Shown here: positions 35,176 to 47,986 of the stretch, in pieces
Position numbering within the stretch: the first letter of the stretch is position 1
Layout: every line of letters starts with the position of its first letter
From: Molossus alvarezi
Taxonomy: Eukaryota; Chordata; Mammalia; Chiroptera; Molossidae
Assembly (NCBI GenBank): GCA_037176705.1
Contig: CM073890.1
Coordinates: 98,756,591-98,820,590, forward strand
Direction: 5' to 3'
Length of the DNA stretch: 64,000 nucleotides
Made by a program: the position numbers and the translations under genes
The notes under the pieces: generated by a model
The model's input: only the letters and a program-made list of their open reading frames with translations
Database searches by the model: none
What the model was told of the DNA's origin: nothing

Positions 35176-35229
35176 CAACAGAGTGGGGAAGAGGAATAAT
35201 TATTTTGTTTCTACCTGGAGCTAGTTGTA

Positions 35230-35330
35230 CCTGGTGCCAGTTCCTCATTCCAGTCTCACAGGCCAATAAATCTACTTTTTGCTTAAATAAGGTGGAGTTG
35301 GGTTTCTTCACCGGCAGCCAAAAGAATGCA
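35230..35330 (+). mobile_element. 3' end of an ERVL/MaLR-type LTR
   Basis: 'ggccaataaatctacttttt' followed by 'gtggagttgggtttcttcac' and 'aaaagaatgcagac' fits the polyadenylation region and U5 of MLT1-type LTRs. The left part is not recognisable. Confidence 0.5.
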
Positions 35331-37626
35331 GACTTTAAACCTTCTTTCCACAATATCTAACGGTATGCAAGCTATTCCTCATTTGCTACCTTTGCAACCT
35401 ACCTACCTTAAAGAAGTATGAATTCTGACTCACGGTTATAAGAAATAAGTAGAAACAAATATATAATAGCCAAAGTATTCACTACATGTTTGAAATTTCA
35501 AATTTATTATATTAGTCATCATCTAAGTAAGGTTCATATAATTCTTTTAAGGGCTCCCTTGGATTAATTGAGTGGGGAAAAAATGGTATTGGTTACAAAT
35601 GTTGATTTCCACTCTGCTAGCATCCTGTGCTCTCACATGGCTTCTCCATGGGTGACTACACCTCTGGAACCAGGAAAGGGCACTGTGCAGCTTCAGTCTG
35701 TTGAGAGGGGTGGACACTTGTAGAGCTAAACCAGTATTCCAAATGACTTGCTGTTAGGTCCTAAAGTTCCACCAAGTTCACATGTGTCTACCAACTACGC
35801 TTAGCCATAAAAGTGTAAGCTAATTGTTTTTCACTCACCTTAAAGACAAGTTGAGATCATCCCACATTTTTAAAATTAAGCTCTCTGGCAACTGCACTGT
35901 GGATTAAATCAGTCCTCTCTTCACGTGGCATAAATTATTAATCACCCTCGGAGAATGGAAGGGTGGCAATTCTGAAGACAAGGTTAAGTAAGCACTTAAA
36001 GAGGTCTTCTTAGTGAAAAAATGACTCATTGTTCTGAGAGGTGATAATGTCACAGTTCTCAAAAAAAAAAAAAATAGAAGATATTCCCATTATAAGTACA
36101 ATTAGTGGAGTAATTAAAAAATTCACAATCCTTTTCTTAGAGGAATTCTTTTTTCTGTCTCCCCCTCATTTCTCCCTTTCTTTTAATTCATCCACATCAG
36201 TGAGCTAATGGTGGGTGGTTCAGGCTGTCCTGGCCCATCCTCGGACAGACTTACTATTCTTGTAGCTTTTTAGAAATCTTAGGGCCTCTCTTCAGACCTT
36301 TTGCATTCAAAATAATCTAGAGGAATTTATTTTTAATCGAAGCAACATTTTATTAAAACCTTCATTTTGTGAGACTAGAATAAACCAAGACAGCAAAACA
36401 GTGTTAGCAGGTCAGCTCTAACTCAGGGCCTTTACATGCTTTTCCCTCAGGAGTCCTGTCTGTTCCCCTGGACCTAGATGAGGGGTTTGGCGAGGGTTCC
36501 CATAGCCTCCCCTACTTTCCCCATCACACCACACTCATTCACTTTTCTGAGTCCCTCCCTGCCTTTTCCCACACCTCTCTACACAGTTAAGTGTTTAGCA
36601 CAAAGTTAGTGTTTTAAATCTTTGTTTACTACATGGACAAGAACGTTGGAACATGCTAGATTACAGCCAATTTAATTCATAATGTGAGGGGCGCCTTTTA
36701 TGCTTGTCAGTTGCTTGCATAGGGCTGATACAGTCTGCTTTGAGAACATTGTTTGCTCTTTCTATTTTTTTCAAATGTATTAACACGAAAAGGTTTACTT
36801 TTCCTATGTAAAATAAAGTTACCAGCTGCAAAGTCATGGGTGGTGTGCTTACATCCAAAAAATTCAAATCCAAAGTCATAACCAAGGGTTTGATAGTATC
36901 AATGAAATAAAAAATAGATTAGGTATCTTTTAAACACTGTCCCAAGGTAAGGAAGGAACTTTTACAGTTTTTTACTGCCATTGACTTATTCAACAAGTAC
37001 CACTAGGGGGTGCCTCATCTCTTCTTATTTCAGTAAACAGAAGGCTGCATTGAAGGCACATGTTGCTACATCCATAAACCAGTATCTCCATTCTTCATTG
37101 TATACGCAAGTCACTTTATTCTCAGGTTTCTTATCAGCCCTTACATTGGCACCTAGAAACCAATAATTTCATTCTTGTTTATTGAATACTAGTCAATTTA
37201 TTCTTATGATCGCTTTCCTTAATGAAGTGAATTCTAAGTATATATATATTTTTTCTATTTTCATGGCTCCACTGACATACTAAGAAAGAAAGTATTCATA
37301 TCAAAAGTGATAAACTTTTCCATTTCAAAACTAGACAACAATTATATATGCTTAAAAAAATTAAAGATTTAGCAACTATTAAATTAACAATTAATTTCTA
37401 AAATTTTGTTAGTACATAGGACAGGTAAGTATCTCAGTAACCTTTTCATGATATCCCAGGCCAAATATATGTATCTCTAAAGTCCTGTTTATTAAGTAGT
37501 CAGGTTTAATAACAGAAGTATTTAGGTCCTCACACCTTAAACACCTTAAATAGCTTTGTTTCTTTTTTCTAATAAAACATATAAACAGAAATTTAAAAAT
37601 ATCATTTTATTATTTTGTACTTCTAC
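35331..37626. other. No recognised feature, possible L2 traces
   Basis: Mostly AT-rich. 36405-36615 ('cagggcctttacatgctttt', 'gagtccctccctgcctttt') looks like a decayed L2 3' region. An A-run lies at 36060-36074. Confidence 0.35.
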
Positions 37627-38075
37627 TAGTTACCAATTGCTGCCTAACAAAATAGCCCCAAAATTCAGTGGCTTAAATAAATACCTATTATCTTATTATG
37701 TTGTGGGTCAGCAATCTAGGCTGAGCGGACCGGCTGTGTAGCAGGATCTCTGATTGCAGTCAGGATGTCACCTGGGGCTGCAGCCACCTGAAGGCGTGGC
37801 TAGGGCAGGAAGAGGGGCTTCCCAAATGGCTCATTCACATGGCTAATGGCAGGAGGCCTCAGTTCCCTGCTGAGGAAAACAGGCTCAGTGCCTTGGCATG
37901 TGGGCACCTCCACAGTGCTGCCTCAGTGTCTTCACAACACGGCAAGGGGCTTCCCCCGAAGTGGGTGGTCCAGGGAGAAAACACCGCAAAGGTTGCAATG
38001 CCTTCTACGACCCGGACTCGGAAGCCTCACATCATCACTTCTGCCATACTCTGTTTTTTAGAAGCTAGTTACTAA
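37627..38075 (-). mobile_element. MaLR-like LTR
   Basis: 'ttaccaattgctgcctaaca', 'agtggcttaaataaatacct' and 'gggtcagcaatctaggctga' are the reverse complement of a MaLR-type LTR end. Family beyond that uncertain; the GC-rich middle (37740-37990) leaves short open frames. Confidence 0.55.
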
Positions 38076-38134
38076 GTTCAGCCCATATTCAAGGGGAAAG
38101 GGATTCAGCTCTATCTCTTAAAAGAGCATTGAAG

Positions 38135-38347
38135 AGTCCAGCTGGTGTGGCTCAATGGTGGAGCATCGACCCATGCACTAAGAGGTCGCCGGTTCGATTC
38201 CCAGTCAGGGCACATGCCCAGGTTGTGGGCCTGATCCCCAGTGGGGAGCATGCAGGAGGCGGCCATTCGAAGTCCTCTTTCATCAATGTTTCTATCTCTC
38301 TCTCCCTCTCCTTTCCTCTCTCTCTAAAATCAATAAAGAAAAAACAA
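38135..38347 (+). mobile_element. VES SINE, short class
   Basis: 'gtccagctggtgtggctcaa', GGTTCGATTCCC, 'gggcacatgcccaggttgtg', tail 'aaaatcaataaag'. The A-rich tail passes into a TA microsatellite at 38355-38390. Confidence 0.93.
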
Positions 38348-38354
38348 AATTTAA

Positions 38355-38385
<31 letters not shown>

Positions 38386-38390
38386 TATAT
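38355..38390. repeat. (TA)n microsatellite
   Basis: TA units with one CACA interruption between two SINEs. Confidence 0.9.
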
Positions 38391-38397
38391 TAAAAAG

Positions 38398-38552
38398 CCC
38401 AGCCAGGTGGCTCCGTTAGTTGGAGCATTGTCCCGAACACTGTCCCAAACATCCTTGGTCCAGACATGTCCAGGAGACAACTGATTGATGTTTCTTTCTC
38501 ACGTCCATGTTTCTCTCTAAAACCAATAAACATATCCTCAGGTAGGAATTTT
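38398..38552 (+). mobile_element. VES SINE, hybrid class, shortened
   Basis: Head GCCCAGCCAGGTGGCTCCG, a deleted centre, then 'ctctctaaaaccaataaaca' and the tail 'tatcctcaggtaggaatttt', a damaged hairpin. Confidence 0.8.
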
Positions 38553-38619
38553 TTTTAAAAAGATTACTGAATAATTTTGGACACAGTTTAAAACCACTAC
38601 ACTACACTTACAAGTGAGG

Positions 38620-38972
38620 TGCATGCACCCGTCAGAACAGTCTGAATAGAAATGAAAATAAGGCCGAGAAGGGCATATTCGCTCTCTTCCAAAGCTGGGA
38701 CACCCTGCCCTCGAACCTAAGCACTCTGGTTCTCGGGCCTCTGGACTCAGACTGGGACATAAACCACTGTCTGCCCTGGCTCTCAGGCCTTCGGGTTTGG
38801 GCTTGAACTTCAACAGCGCTTTCCTGAGCCTTCAGCTCACAGATAGCAGATCATAGACCTTTTCAGTCTCCACAGACACGTGAGCCAATCCCTCATAATA
38901 AATCTCTTTCTACACACCTACGTGCATACATCTTACTGCTTCTGTTTCTCTGGAGAACCCTGAAGAATATAG
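38620..38972 (+). mobile_element. MaLR LTR (MLT1-like)
   Basis: 'actctggttctcgggcctct', 'gtgagccaatccctcataat' with AATAAA, and 'ctgtttctctggagaaccct' are typical of a MaLR LTR. The end 'gaagaatata' is a decayed form of the usual TAATACA. Confidence 0.7.
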
Positions 38973-39569
38973 GCAATCTACACTCAAACTCTGGAACCAG
39001 ATTAGAAACCACTCTCCTGCCTGTTTCACACTGATTTTCATGTGCTACCTGCCTTTCATCACGGCGACCACTGAACACCCTCTTCACAGAGATGCGTCTT
39101 CTAAGCAAGTCATGCAGCACAGCCTCAGGCTGCAGCCAGGAGCCACCTCGAGCTCGTAGTTCATGCAGTGGCCAACAGATGTTGCTGTGCTTCCCTGGAA
39201 TTTTCAAGGATGCCACGTATGCCCTATGACTGCACTGCTGTCCCCCCAGAGGCTCAGGGCACAATTTGGGAACCACAGACTTAATGACCTTCTTCTCACA
39301 GATGAGAATTAAGGTTGAACGTATCTTTGAAAAATCTTTCCAGAAATGCAAAAAAATAGTTTATTGCTCCAGGAGCATCAGAGAAGAAACATGAGGAGAC
39401 TATTTCTATCCATGGTATTGAAATAGAATGAGTTTCATTTTGTTACAAATGCTTGAAGGATGTAAAAACACTCTAAGGGCAGAACACTTTTCCTAACGTG
39501 TTCTAAAACACCCATTTTAGCCAAATATCAGCTGGAGACGAAGAAAAAGCAATCCGAGAATTTAAAAAT
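38973..39569. other. No recognised feature
   Basis: Frames to 152 codons on the minus strand (38893-39351) overlap the LTR end and show no motif. Confidence 0.4.
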
Positions 39570-39579
39570 ACAACTTAAA

Positions 39580-39817
39580 TTTTTTTTTATCCTCACCCAA
39601 GGAAATTTTTGCATTTATCTTCAGATAGAGCAGGAGGGACAAAGAGAGAGAGAAAAACATCAGTGTGAGAGACACATCAACTGGCTGCCACCCACATGAC
39701 CCCAACAGGGGCCGGGGACAAACCGCAACCGAGGTACCTGCCCTTAGCGGGAACCAAACCCAGGATTCTCTGGTCCGCAGGCCGACATGCTAACCACTGA
39801 GCCAAACCAGCCAGGGC
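39580..39817 (-). mobile_element. VES SINE, long class
   Basis: Reverse-complement copy ending 'gccaaaccagccagggc'. Target duplication acaacttaaa at 39570-39579 and 39818-39827. On the element strand the tail hairpin is TCCTTGGGTGAGGA, with one G-U pair. Confidence 0.93.
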
Positions 39818-39827
39818 ACAACTTAAA

Positions 39828-40959
39828 ATTTTTTTGAAAAAATAATAGTATCCAAAAAATAATTCCCTCCTTTTCTTCTTTTCTTTTTTATAAAGACCTA
39901 TTATAACAAATGTTAAGACAAAGCACACCGGACATTTAGAAGGAGGTCCAACCCAGTCTATACAATCCAGTGCAGTCGCTTTTCTTTTTGTGGGCACTCT
40001 GCTACCAAAACCGATCATTCCCTCCTTTTCATAAAAGTTTTCCTTTTCCTTTTCTGATATAATGGCACTTTCGTGTCAGCCTGGAGTCTGTGCCAAATGA
40101 TTACATAGCACTCTCCTCGTTCACAGGAAGTTAGTCTCCAATAAAAAGAAAACTCAGGTAATGAAAGCTCTTCCTGTTAATTGCAGCAGAGAGAAAAACA
40201 AAACCAAAGAAAACAAAAAAAGACCCAACATATTTCTCTTTGCTCCTTCCTGAAACCCCACTACAATAACAAAAATTCATTTTTAAGGGCATGATCCCAC
40301 AAAAACAGAGAAAAACGAGGTGATGATAGCAGATGATTATTGTCCACAAAATATGGAAAGATGGAAAGCTGTTACTCTAGCGATAAACGACTTCCGTTTC
40401 AGTGTTCTCTGCTCTGCTAAGCACCCAAAGAAGAAAAAGCCCAACTAGAAGCTGGTTGAGTCATGCCACAGAAACCCAGGACATTCCCATCAATAGAAGA
40501 TCCAGGAGCTTCTGAAAGCATTGGGTTTGCATCTAGAACTAAAAACAGGAGACTTTGTTAAAAGCCTGAATAAAGAGTTAATATGATGTTCAATGAGTCT
40601 ACTTTCAGGAGTGAGACCTCTAGTTCCCTTCCACACTGGGCCCTAAGCAAGCTCACACTCCATCCTCGGGACAGTAGAGAAGTCCCCTGGGGCAACTGTC
40701 TAGCCCTATACATACGAGCAGCAGGAGTCCCATAGCCAGACAGCCAGATCACACCACAACGACACCTGCCATTTGATTAGTTTTACATGCACATAGAGCT
40801 TGCGATCAGTATTTCAGTACCTCACTCTTTAATTAATTTTCAAAGAACTTACATTAAAATTTCAAGATCAGAACAAAGACCTCTGCATCCATTTTATTCA
40901 AGTTTCCCAAATGTTAGCATTTTACTAAATATACGTGAAGGTCAACTCTCTGTTGTGTC

Positions 40960-40963
<4 letters not shown>
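39828..40963. other. No recognised feature
   Basis: No named repeat or frame of note. Confidence 0.4.
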
Positions 40964-41004
<41 letters not shown>

Positions 41005-41013
41005 CCCCCCCAG

Positions 41014-41047
<34 letters not shown>

Positions 41048-41071
41048 TGTGTGTGTGTGTGTGTGTGTGTT
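40964..41071. repeat. Compound microsatellite (CT)n-(C)n-(GT)n
   Basis: About 20 CT units, a run of C, then two GT blocks split by GAGTGT. Likely highly polymorphic. Confidence 0.95.
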
Positions 41072-43184
41072 TAGGAGGTCATATGCCCATTATCACTTGT
41101 TGTACTCTGAAATTTTTAAAAGAGAGCTTAGCTATGAGGTCCCATCACTCAAAAAGGTCAGTGCTTATTTCCCCAAAGCAAGGACACTCTCTCATTCAAG
41201 TTTTGCCAACTGTTCAAAACTGCCTCGTTTACTTTTCTGGTCTAAGGTTTTACCAAGAAATATGTGTTGCATTTAGTTCTTATATCTCTTCAGACTCTTT
41301 CAAGCTGAAACAGTATTTTCAGTCTTTGATGTCCTCCGTCTCACAGAGCACAGGCGTCATCCTCCGGGCTGACCCTCGGTGCTCCTCAGGACCAGACTCG
41401 GGAGAGTGTCCTTGACAGGAACACCATGGAAACCAGGGTGTGCTTTGCTCAGTGCATCTCATCAGGGCTTTCAAACTTAACAAAGAGACAAACAAAAACT
41501 AAGGCAAGTAGTAAGTCTGAGAATTCTTTTTTAAGTACATGAAAGGCAATAAAGCCAGAGTTCACTATCATAACGAACTGGAAAGAGTCAGAGTCTTGAC
41601 CCTAATTTCAAGACAACAAATTAGCCTGCCACAGTTTCACAGGTACTGGCAACAGACACAAAACCCCTGGACCAGGGCAAAGGATGGTTTGAAGAATGCA
41701 GAAGAGCAAGCAGCAGAAGTTTCATGATTACTCTGGCCTCCTTGCTTCAAGTCCCTTTGGAGGTGACAAAGACCGGCTCAGATAGATGCTACTCACACAG
41801 TGGGGTTTGTATCACAGCTGAAGAACCCTGAGCTTCAGGAACACTATTCTTTTATAATGGGCAGAAAGCAAACCTGCATGACCTTTGCCTCAGAAAAACA
41901 TTATCTTTGTCATACGGGACAGCTAACAAACCTGTCCTCTGCCCTGGAGGGGACACTGGTGCCGACTTCCAAGGCTGTCCACTGCACACAATTCCTGAAA
42001 TGGGAGGAACACACGTCATCAGTGCCTCTGCTTGTAAGATGTGCAGAAATGCAAGACACCCGTGGAGGATGGTCTCCCAACGACGATGTGACTCACCTCT
42101 GAAAGTCACAATACAGTAAACTCTGGATGTGGACTTAACCAAAAATTATGACTTAAATGTCATGAAAATGGGGAGGAAAGGGAACAGGGTGTTGTGGAAG
42201 ATGACATTGAAGGTAGTAAATCCTAATATTCTATAGCAGAAAATAATTAGATAACATCTAAAATAGAAAATCAAGAACGAGAAGTAAAAATGCCTTACTT
42301 TAAAGGGAGAGAGAGAGAAAGAAGTAACTAACGTGCTGAATGAGGTGCTGCCTCCAAGGAAGTTTTCATGAGATGGGAAGGTAAGAACAAATACCTGTTT
42401 GTTTTTTTCAGTGTAAGCTATTCAACATTAAACTCTGCACATGATTATTTTCATAAAAATTAAAATACAATTTAAAGAGATAGGGATCCTGAGCATAATA
42501 GTTTAATTATAATCATTAGATTATAACTGGGGGAAATTTAATCTGCCCTAAACATCTCTGAGGACCTTTGGGAATACAGTCACCTCCTTTTTTTGAAAAC
42601 GTGGCTTTTAAGGGCATAAAGCCAGCCCCCATATCAGAGGTCTACAGGACAACCCCTTTAGCCCTGGTGGGTGTAGTTGGATTTCACTCTAGCATCCATC
42701 CACTCCAGCTCAATGATTGCATGTCCTCTCAGAGAACTTTGGCAGAGGACAATGACAACCAGTTCCAACCTGAGTTAGCCAAAAGGCTATAGAAGAAATT
42801 CCCTCAGTGCAAGGTAAGGGCTGGAATGCCCCCGATAATTAGCAAAGACTTTTGTGTTAAATAGCATGTTTTCTAAACTGGGATATACTGACATTGACAG
42901 TGACCTTAATCTTTATGATGCCAGACCAATAGGCATAAAGGGGGTAAGGGTCACAGTTGTATGAACAAAAGAATATTCAAGAAAGAAAAAGGAAGTATAA
43001 TTTACCACATGTCGAACCTGTGAATATTCCTTATAACAATGTGAACTCTGATCCAAACAAAATTACAACATCACCTCTGGGGGTCCAGAACCAGCCCCGC
43101 CAGGATGTGCCTTGGTGGCATGCATATTACTTCGAGCTGACGGCAATTTTAGCTGCAGGCTCCGGAGAAACTCCTGCCCCGTTT
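41072..43184. other. Two kilobases without recognised features
   Basis: Mixed composition. Short frames overlap on both strands without motifs. Confidence 0.4.
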
Positions 43185-43220
43185 CCCACCACTACCACAC
43201 CACCACCATCACCACCTACT
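43185..43220. repeat. Imperfect (CCA)n repeat
   Basis: CAC/CCA triplets with TAC and TCA interruptions. Confidence 0.8.
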
Positions 43221-43229
43221 ACTTAAAAG

Positions 43230-43600
43230 AATTTGAATTGAAGGGTTTGCCCATAATATGAGATTATTTAGTTATAACCTTTCCCACCCACCTATATGGC
43301 AGAGCAAACTTTTATTTACTCAACATCTACTTTTCTTATTATCTTGCAATGACCCTTTGAAGACCTCAAGGGGCACTACCTCATCCCTAGCTCAGAATGT
43401 CATATGCCTCCATCCCCCTTTGTCTCTGAACCTCTCATGTATGCGGGGTTCCTGTATGCAGGATGTTAAACTTGACTTTCTCTTGTCAATCTCCTGTTGA
43501 CGTGATTACTTGGACAGTCAAAAGAATCGGAGGAAGGACAGGGGAATGTTTCGCCTCCCCCACAAACCAACCGTGGAAGGATGAGTTCCTAGGAAGGGTA
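43230..43600 (+). mobile_element. Candidate LTR 3' part
   Basis: 'gcggggttcctgtatgcagg', 'ttctcttgtcaatctcctgt' and 'ggacagtcaaaagaatcgga' are arranged like the R-U5 end of an ERV LTR. The 5' end was not located. Confidence 0.4.
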
Positions 43601-44880
43601 CAAGGTGCGGTGAGGATAGGGGAGGAAAGAGAACTGAATCCTCGCCTTCCACAGTGAGACCCTGACAGATGACGCCTAACAGTGCAACACCAGGAAGCAG
43701 CCAAGTAAACATGTTATTTAGAGAAAAAAAGGTAGATACAAAACTTAGCAACTAAAATGGGTGAATGTAGTTTCCTCTTGGGAGAAGATGGACAAGGAAG
43801 AAACAGGGATGGTTGTTTTCCCTAATCATTTGACTCTAAGCTTCACACATTTGTATCTTTGATGTGAATGAAAAGGGAAGAGAAAAAGAAAGGAAAGATG
43901 GAAGAGAGCAAGGAAAAGAGGGAGAGAGCAGGATGTCTACTTTTCATCCGGTAGAACTAAAAATATTAGTGAAAATGTCAAGTTTAATCTACATTTGACT
44001 GGATTTTCCAAGGTATACTTATTTTGTTCTGGTGGGTTGAAGGCAAAGGGGTGGGAAAATTCTTCAAAAGAAATAAGACACCCTAATGTTTACAAACATG
44101 GGAAGTGAGGGCAAGCCGAGATGCTACTGTCGCGTGCCTCGGAGATGCTTACTCAGAAATGGGTTCTGAAGGGTTTGCTTTCGAAGCCATGATCAGTAGG
44201 CTTTCAATTAGTAGAGTTTTCAGTTAAGAACAGGTATTGCTGAGCCATCTGGTAAAAGAAAATTGTGAAAATAAAGGAGCGGGGAGATAACTTCTACCTC
44301 CCCCTTTTCTGCTTTGCCATGTTCTTGTGGTTGCTACTACTTTGCCCTAATATACACTGGCTTTTCTAAAGACACCAACTGCCTGACTGCAATTTGATGT
44401 TCAGAAATCTTCACCAATACGTACTGATTAGAACTAAAGAAAATGTGGTGTAGAGGACACTTCCTCATTGACCTACCTTCCTCAGGAGTTCAGGAAAAGG
44501 TCATTTTAAAACTTGCACCAAGGATACATTTTGTGCAAAGCCCAGTATAGAGGTTATGACCAGAGGCTGCTTCCTGGGAGATCTATATCCCTGGGGTCCC
44601 CAAACTCTCTGTTACTGGGACCTATTTTTTCACCTTCCCTAAGTACATTTACTTAAAAAGCCATGAAAACTTTGATAGGTAAAAAGCTCAATTAACACCA
44701 ACTCCTAATAAGAGTGTCCATAGCATTACTTTTTATAGGATTCCATTATAAAGCATGTATTAATTTAACTCAAAAGTAGAGAAATAATCTAACTTAAGGT
44801 CAAAGTTGCTACTCAAACAGCCACCAACTTCTACTCACATAGTGTAGCCAAGCACAGCAGGACCGAAAAAGAAGACACAT
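43601..44880. other. No recognised feature
   Basis: A purine-rich patch (GA-rich) at 43870-43935; otherwise unassigned. Confidence 0.4.
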
Positions 44881-44884
44881 CTAG

Positions 44885-45050
44885 GACTGAATTCTTACTC
44901 CATGAGTGTCTCGCTGTGTGATTTCTTGACATAGTTAACCACTCTGAACTTCAGTCTCTTTATCTGTAAAATAAAGAAGCTAAGGTTTTCTTTACTATGG
45001 TAAGTATCTTACTTAAGGAGGACATTCAACAAATGTTAGAGATCCCTTTC
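44885..45050 (+). mobile_element. MIR SINE
   Basis: 'gtgtctcgctgtgtgatttc', 'cttcagtctctttatctgta' and 'acattcaacaaatgttag' follow the MIR consensus from head to tail. Confidence 0.7.
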
Positions 45051-45584
45051 CTCTTATTTCTTGGGGCATGAGGGAAGAGTGTGTAGGCATCATTGTGCTT
45101 ACTTTTCCTTTTACAGGACCTGATTCCACACTCTTTTCCCTTCTTTGGGATGCAAGAAGAAAGAGGAGACATTAATTAACCTATGAAAGACTGCACTGTG
45201 AGTTTGCAGTCAATTCACATTAGAGGGTTTGGAAAATCAGATCAACCCCATGGTTCTGCTCTTTCACTCCTGAGTCTGGACTTTGTTAAGTCATTGGAGA
45301 AGATTATTTTTCTAGGGGCATCATCGAATCAAAGGCTATCCAGGGCCAGCTGGATTGCCCTCTTGGGAAACGGTCTCTTAAGAGAGATTACATAAAGATA
45401 GCCCACTGGTGTCCCTTTTCAGGAGTCAGAGGGAAAGGCAGTGAAGAAAAACCACAGAACACATAAGAGACATGGTGGGGATGGGGTGAGGGGGGCCAGT
45501 AAAAATGATTTCATAAATTAGCAGAAGATTATAATCAGGAATTCCTATCTTTTCTCTTTAGGTATCATCCATGATGTAGTCTTG
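45051..45584. other. No recognised feature
   Basis: Unassigned; a G-rich patch at 45475-45500. Confidence 0.4.
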
Positions 45585-45765
45585 CCCTTGTGTAGAATAG
45601 AATACACAAAAATCTTAGGACCTGGAAAATTTGTAGAGATTCTTAAAAGACATAACTCCAATTTACAGACATAGAAATTGTTCACAGATATCAAGAGGCT
45701 TCTCCAACATAGTACAGCTAATTAGTGGTGGGTCCCATTTCTACCCATACATATTCTACTTTAGT
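45585..45765 (+). mobile_element. MIR-like relic
   Basis: 'actccaatttacagacatag' and 'agtacagctaattagtggtg' resemble the MIR core. Heavily decayed. Confidence 0.4.
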
Positions 45766-46654
45766 TTATGTATTCAAGGCTGTGTGAATAACTATATTTA
45801 GTTTATGTATTCACATGTACATGAAAACTACATTTTTGTGTGCTTTATGGTTCTGCTATTTAGGAATTAGCTAATAGGCCTTCCATTTATTTCAAGGAAC
45901 TCTCAACAACAACCATGCTTTCTACTTAGGTGAGACAGTTTCAGGAGTAAGTGAAAAAAGAGAGGCTGGATGCTATGAGAATTCAAGCACAAAATAAGAA
46001 AATAGTCTGACACCTTGTTGCTCACTCTGGAAATAAAAATGAGAGTCATTTCCCTCCTTTGTATTGTTCTTAGGTTTTTTCCTCTGAACGCAGAAATTTC
46101 AAAGATGCTTTGCTAAAACCCAGAAAGTTGCTATGCAACCTGCACATGAAATGATTTTCCCCGTCCTTTAATCCTGCAGACCTATCATTCTGCTATTGAG
46201 GAAACAAACATGCTGTGTCAAAAGCAAGGAGACTATAACAGTAGCCATCAGAATCAACTGTCAATCGAGTTTTCCAGCTTGTCATGGCTCCTTAGAAACT
46301 GTTTGAAGACATCTCACAAATGAAACAGATTTACCACAAAATGTGCCTATTTCCTATTAAATCTTGCCCATTGCTTCACAAGGACTGGAGCTACCAACGT
46401 TTCACTGGTTGACCCTGTGGGGCCACCTCTAGGTCCTGGGGGCCCAGAAACTGAACCGTGCATAAGAGAGGCCTTGGAGGAGGAGGATTTATTCTCATCA
46501 GTTGTTTGCACACTGGTTGAACTAGACATGTTAGCAGTTCCTTACCCCGCCACATGCTTGATAGAAATATGTCAGCTGAGACAGGCATAGGGAAGAACAG
46601 GAGAAGTCTGTTTTCAGAGCACCAGGGGGACTGGTAAAGGCATTAGAGACCTTC
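45766..46654. other. No recognised feature
   Basis: Unassigned AT-rich sequence. Confidence 0.4.
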
Positions 46655-46735
46655 ATATCCCAATTTAAATTCCAGAGCTGCTACGTACTTACTGTAGGAC
46701 CTTGAAGCTTCCTCAGCTTGTGGAGATACGCACTT
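46655..46735 (+). mobile_element. MIR fragment (5' part)
   Basis: 'ttccagagctgctacgtact' then 'gtaggaccttgaagcttcct' match the MIR head region. Confidence 0.45.
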
Positions 46736-46973
46736 TTGGCAATTTGATCAAGGCAGAAAAAACAACTAGGATTAAAGCATTTAGGGAACATTTCATTCTC
46801 TTTGGCTTCAACTCTAGAGTGTCTTATTGTCGCATGGTGGCTTATCAGTCAAGGAAGAAAGGGTTTTATTCATGGAGCATTCTGCAGGACCTGTTAGCAA
46901 GCCATCTGGTCTATACACCCTGGACACCAGAATCTTGATTCAATTATCAGTTGGATCCACATGATTACAACAC

Positions 46974-47043
46974 TTTTTTTTTTTTTTTTTTTTTGGTACG
47001 TGCCTCTAGCGGGAACCGAACCCAGGACTCTGGTCCACAGGGC
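46974..47043 (-). mobile_element. Short VES-derived SINE (tRNA part + poly(A))
   Basis: A poly(T) of about 21 is joined directly to 'ggtacgtgcctctagcggga', the minus-strand image of the VES box-B region, with no CT-rich middle or tail. Flanks share tacaacac (46966-46973 and 47044-47051). It is also 5'-truncated. Its 3' joint is at the same base as in the copy at 63121-63210. Confidence 0.8.
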
Positions 47044-47051
47044 TACAACAC

Positions 47052-47571
47052 ATCTTTTAAACAATGCCAATTTTTTTTTTCAGTTGAAAGAAAAGGAAGA
47101 GAGTTGAGAATACAAAGCTCAAAATATAGAAAAAGAACATGCAGTTTCTTTTCAAGTCCTCAGCTCTGTGTTTTTGGCCTGCAGTACCAGTCTACCTCCC
47201 CACCTCTCCCTACCAATGCAACCCTCCTTGGCAACAGTGGCTGAAAGTTTCCCACACCAAAATCAAAGTTTCCGAGATCCAAAAATCCCCACTGTTCACC
47301 ATGGCCAAACATATGTCAACCAGACATATTTCTAAATAAGGTTTACAAGTTATCTGATAAAGACGAACCTTCCCTTCAGGGAAGTTAGATCCCTGCACCA
47401 ACTGTTCAATGATATATCACTTTAGATGTCTTTGCCTCGGTCCCCCCCTCCAAAAAAGCAGGGTGTGTGACAAGGCGGAAGTAATTTGGGGGTCGTTAGT
47501 CTTAAGGAACAAGAGTAAGGAGCTTTGGAGAGTGGAATTGGGACGAGAAAGATAAATCGAGGTTGTAGGGT
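47052..47571. other. No recognised feature
   Basis: Unassigned. Confidence 0.4.
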
Positions 47572-47986
47572 AAGTAGTTCCCCCTTATCTGAGGGGCATA
47601 TGTTCCAAGAACCACAGTGGATGCCTGAAACCATAGATAGTACCAAACCTTATATAGATTATGTTTTTTCCTACACATATACCTTTTCACTTGCTTCTCT
47701 TTGGCATATTCAAATTGCCGGCATCGCTACCCTGGTGCTTTGAGGTAAGAACTAAGTAGCACTGCAGTTCCATGACTAATTCAGCCTATACAGAGAAGAC
47801 TCGCTGGACTAAGGGCTAATTCATGTCCTGGGTGAGACGAATCAAGATGGCGCAACGTTTCATCACGCCACTCAGAATAGTGCCCAATTAAAAACTTATG
47901 ACTGTTTTTTTATAGAATTTTCTCTTTAATATTTCCAACAGCACTTGACTCAGGTCATTGAAACCATGGATAAAGGGAAACTACTA
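47572..47986 (+). mobile_element. Tigger/pogo-type element (MER2-like)
   Basis: Left end 'agtagttcccccttatctga' and right end 'ggataaagggaaactact' are inverted repeats. Near the left end 'ggatgcctgaaaccatagat' is typical of MER2. No transposase; internally deleted and ancient. Confidence 0.75.
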
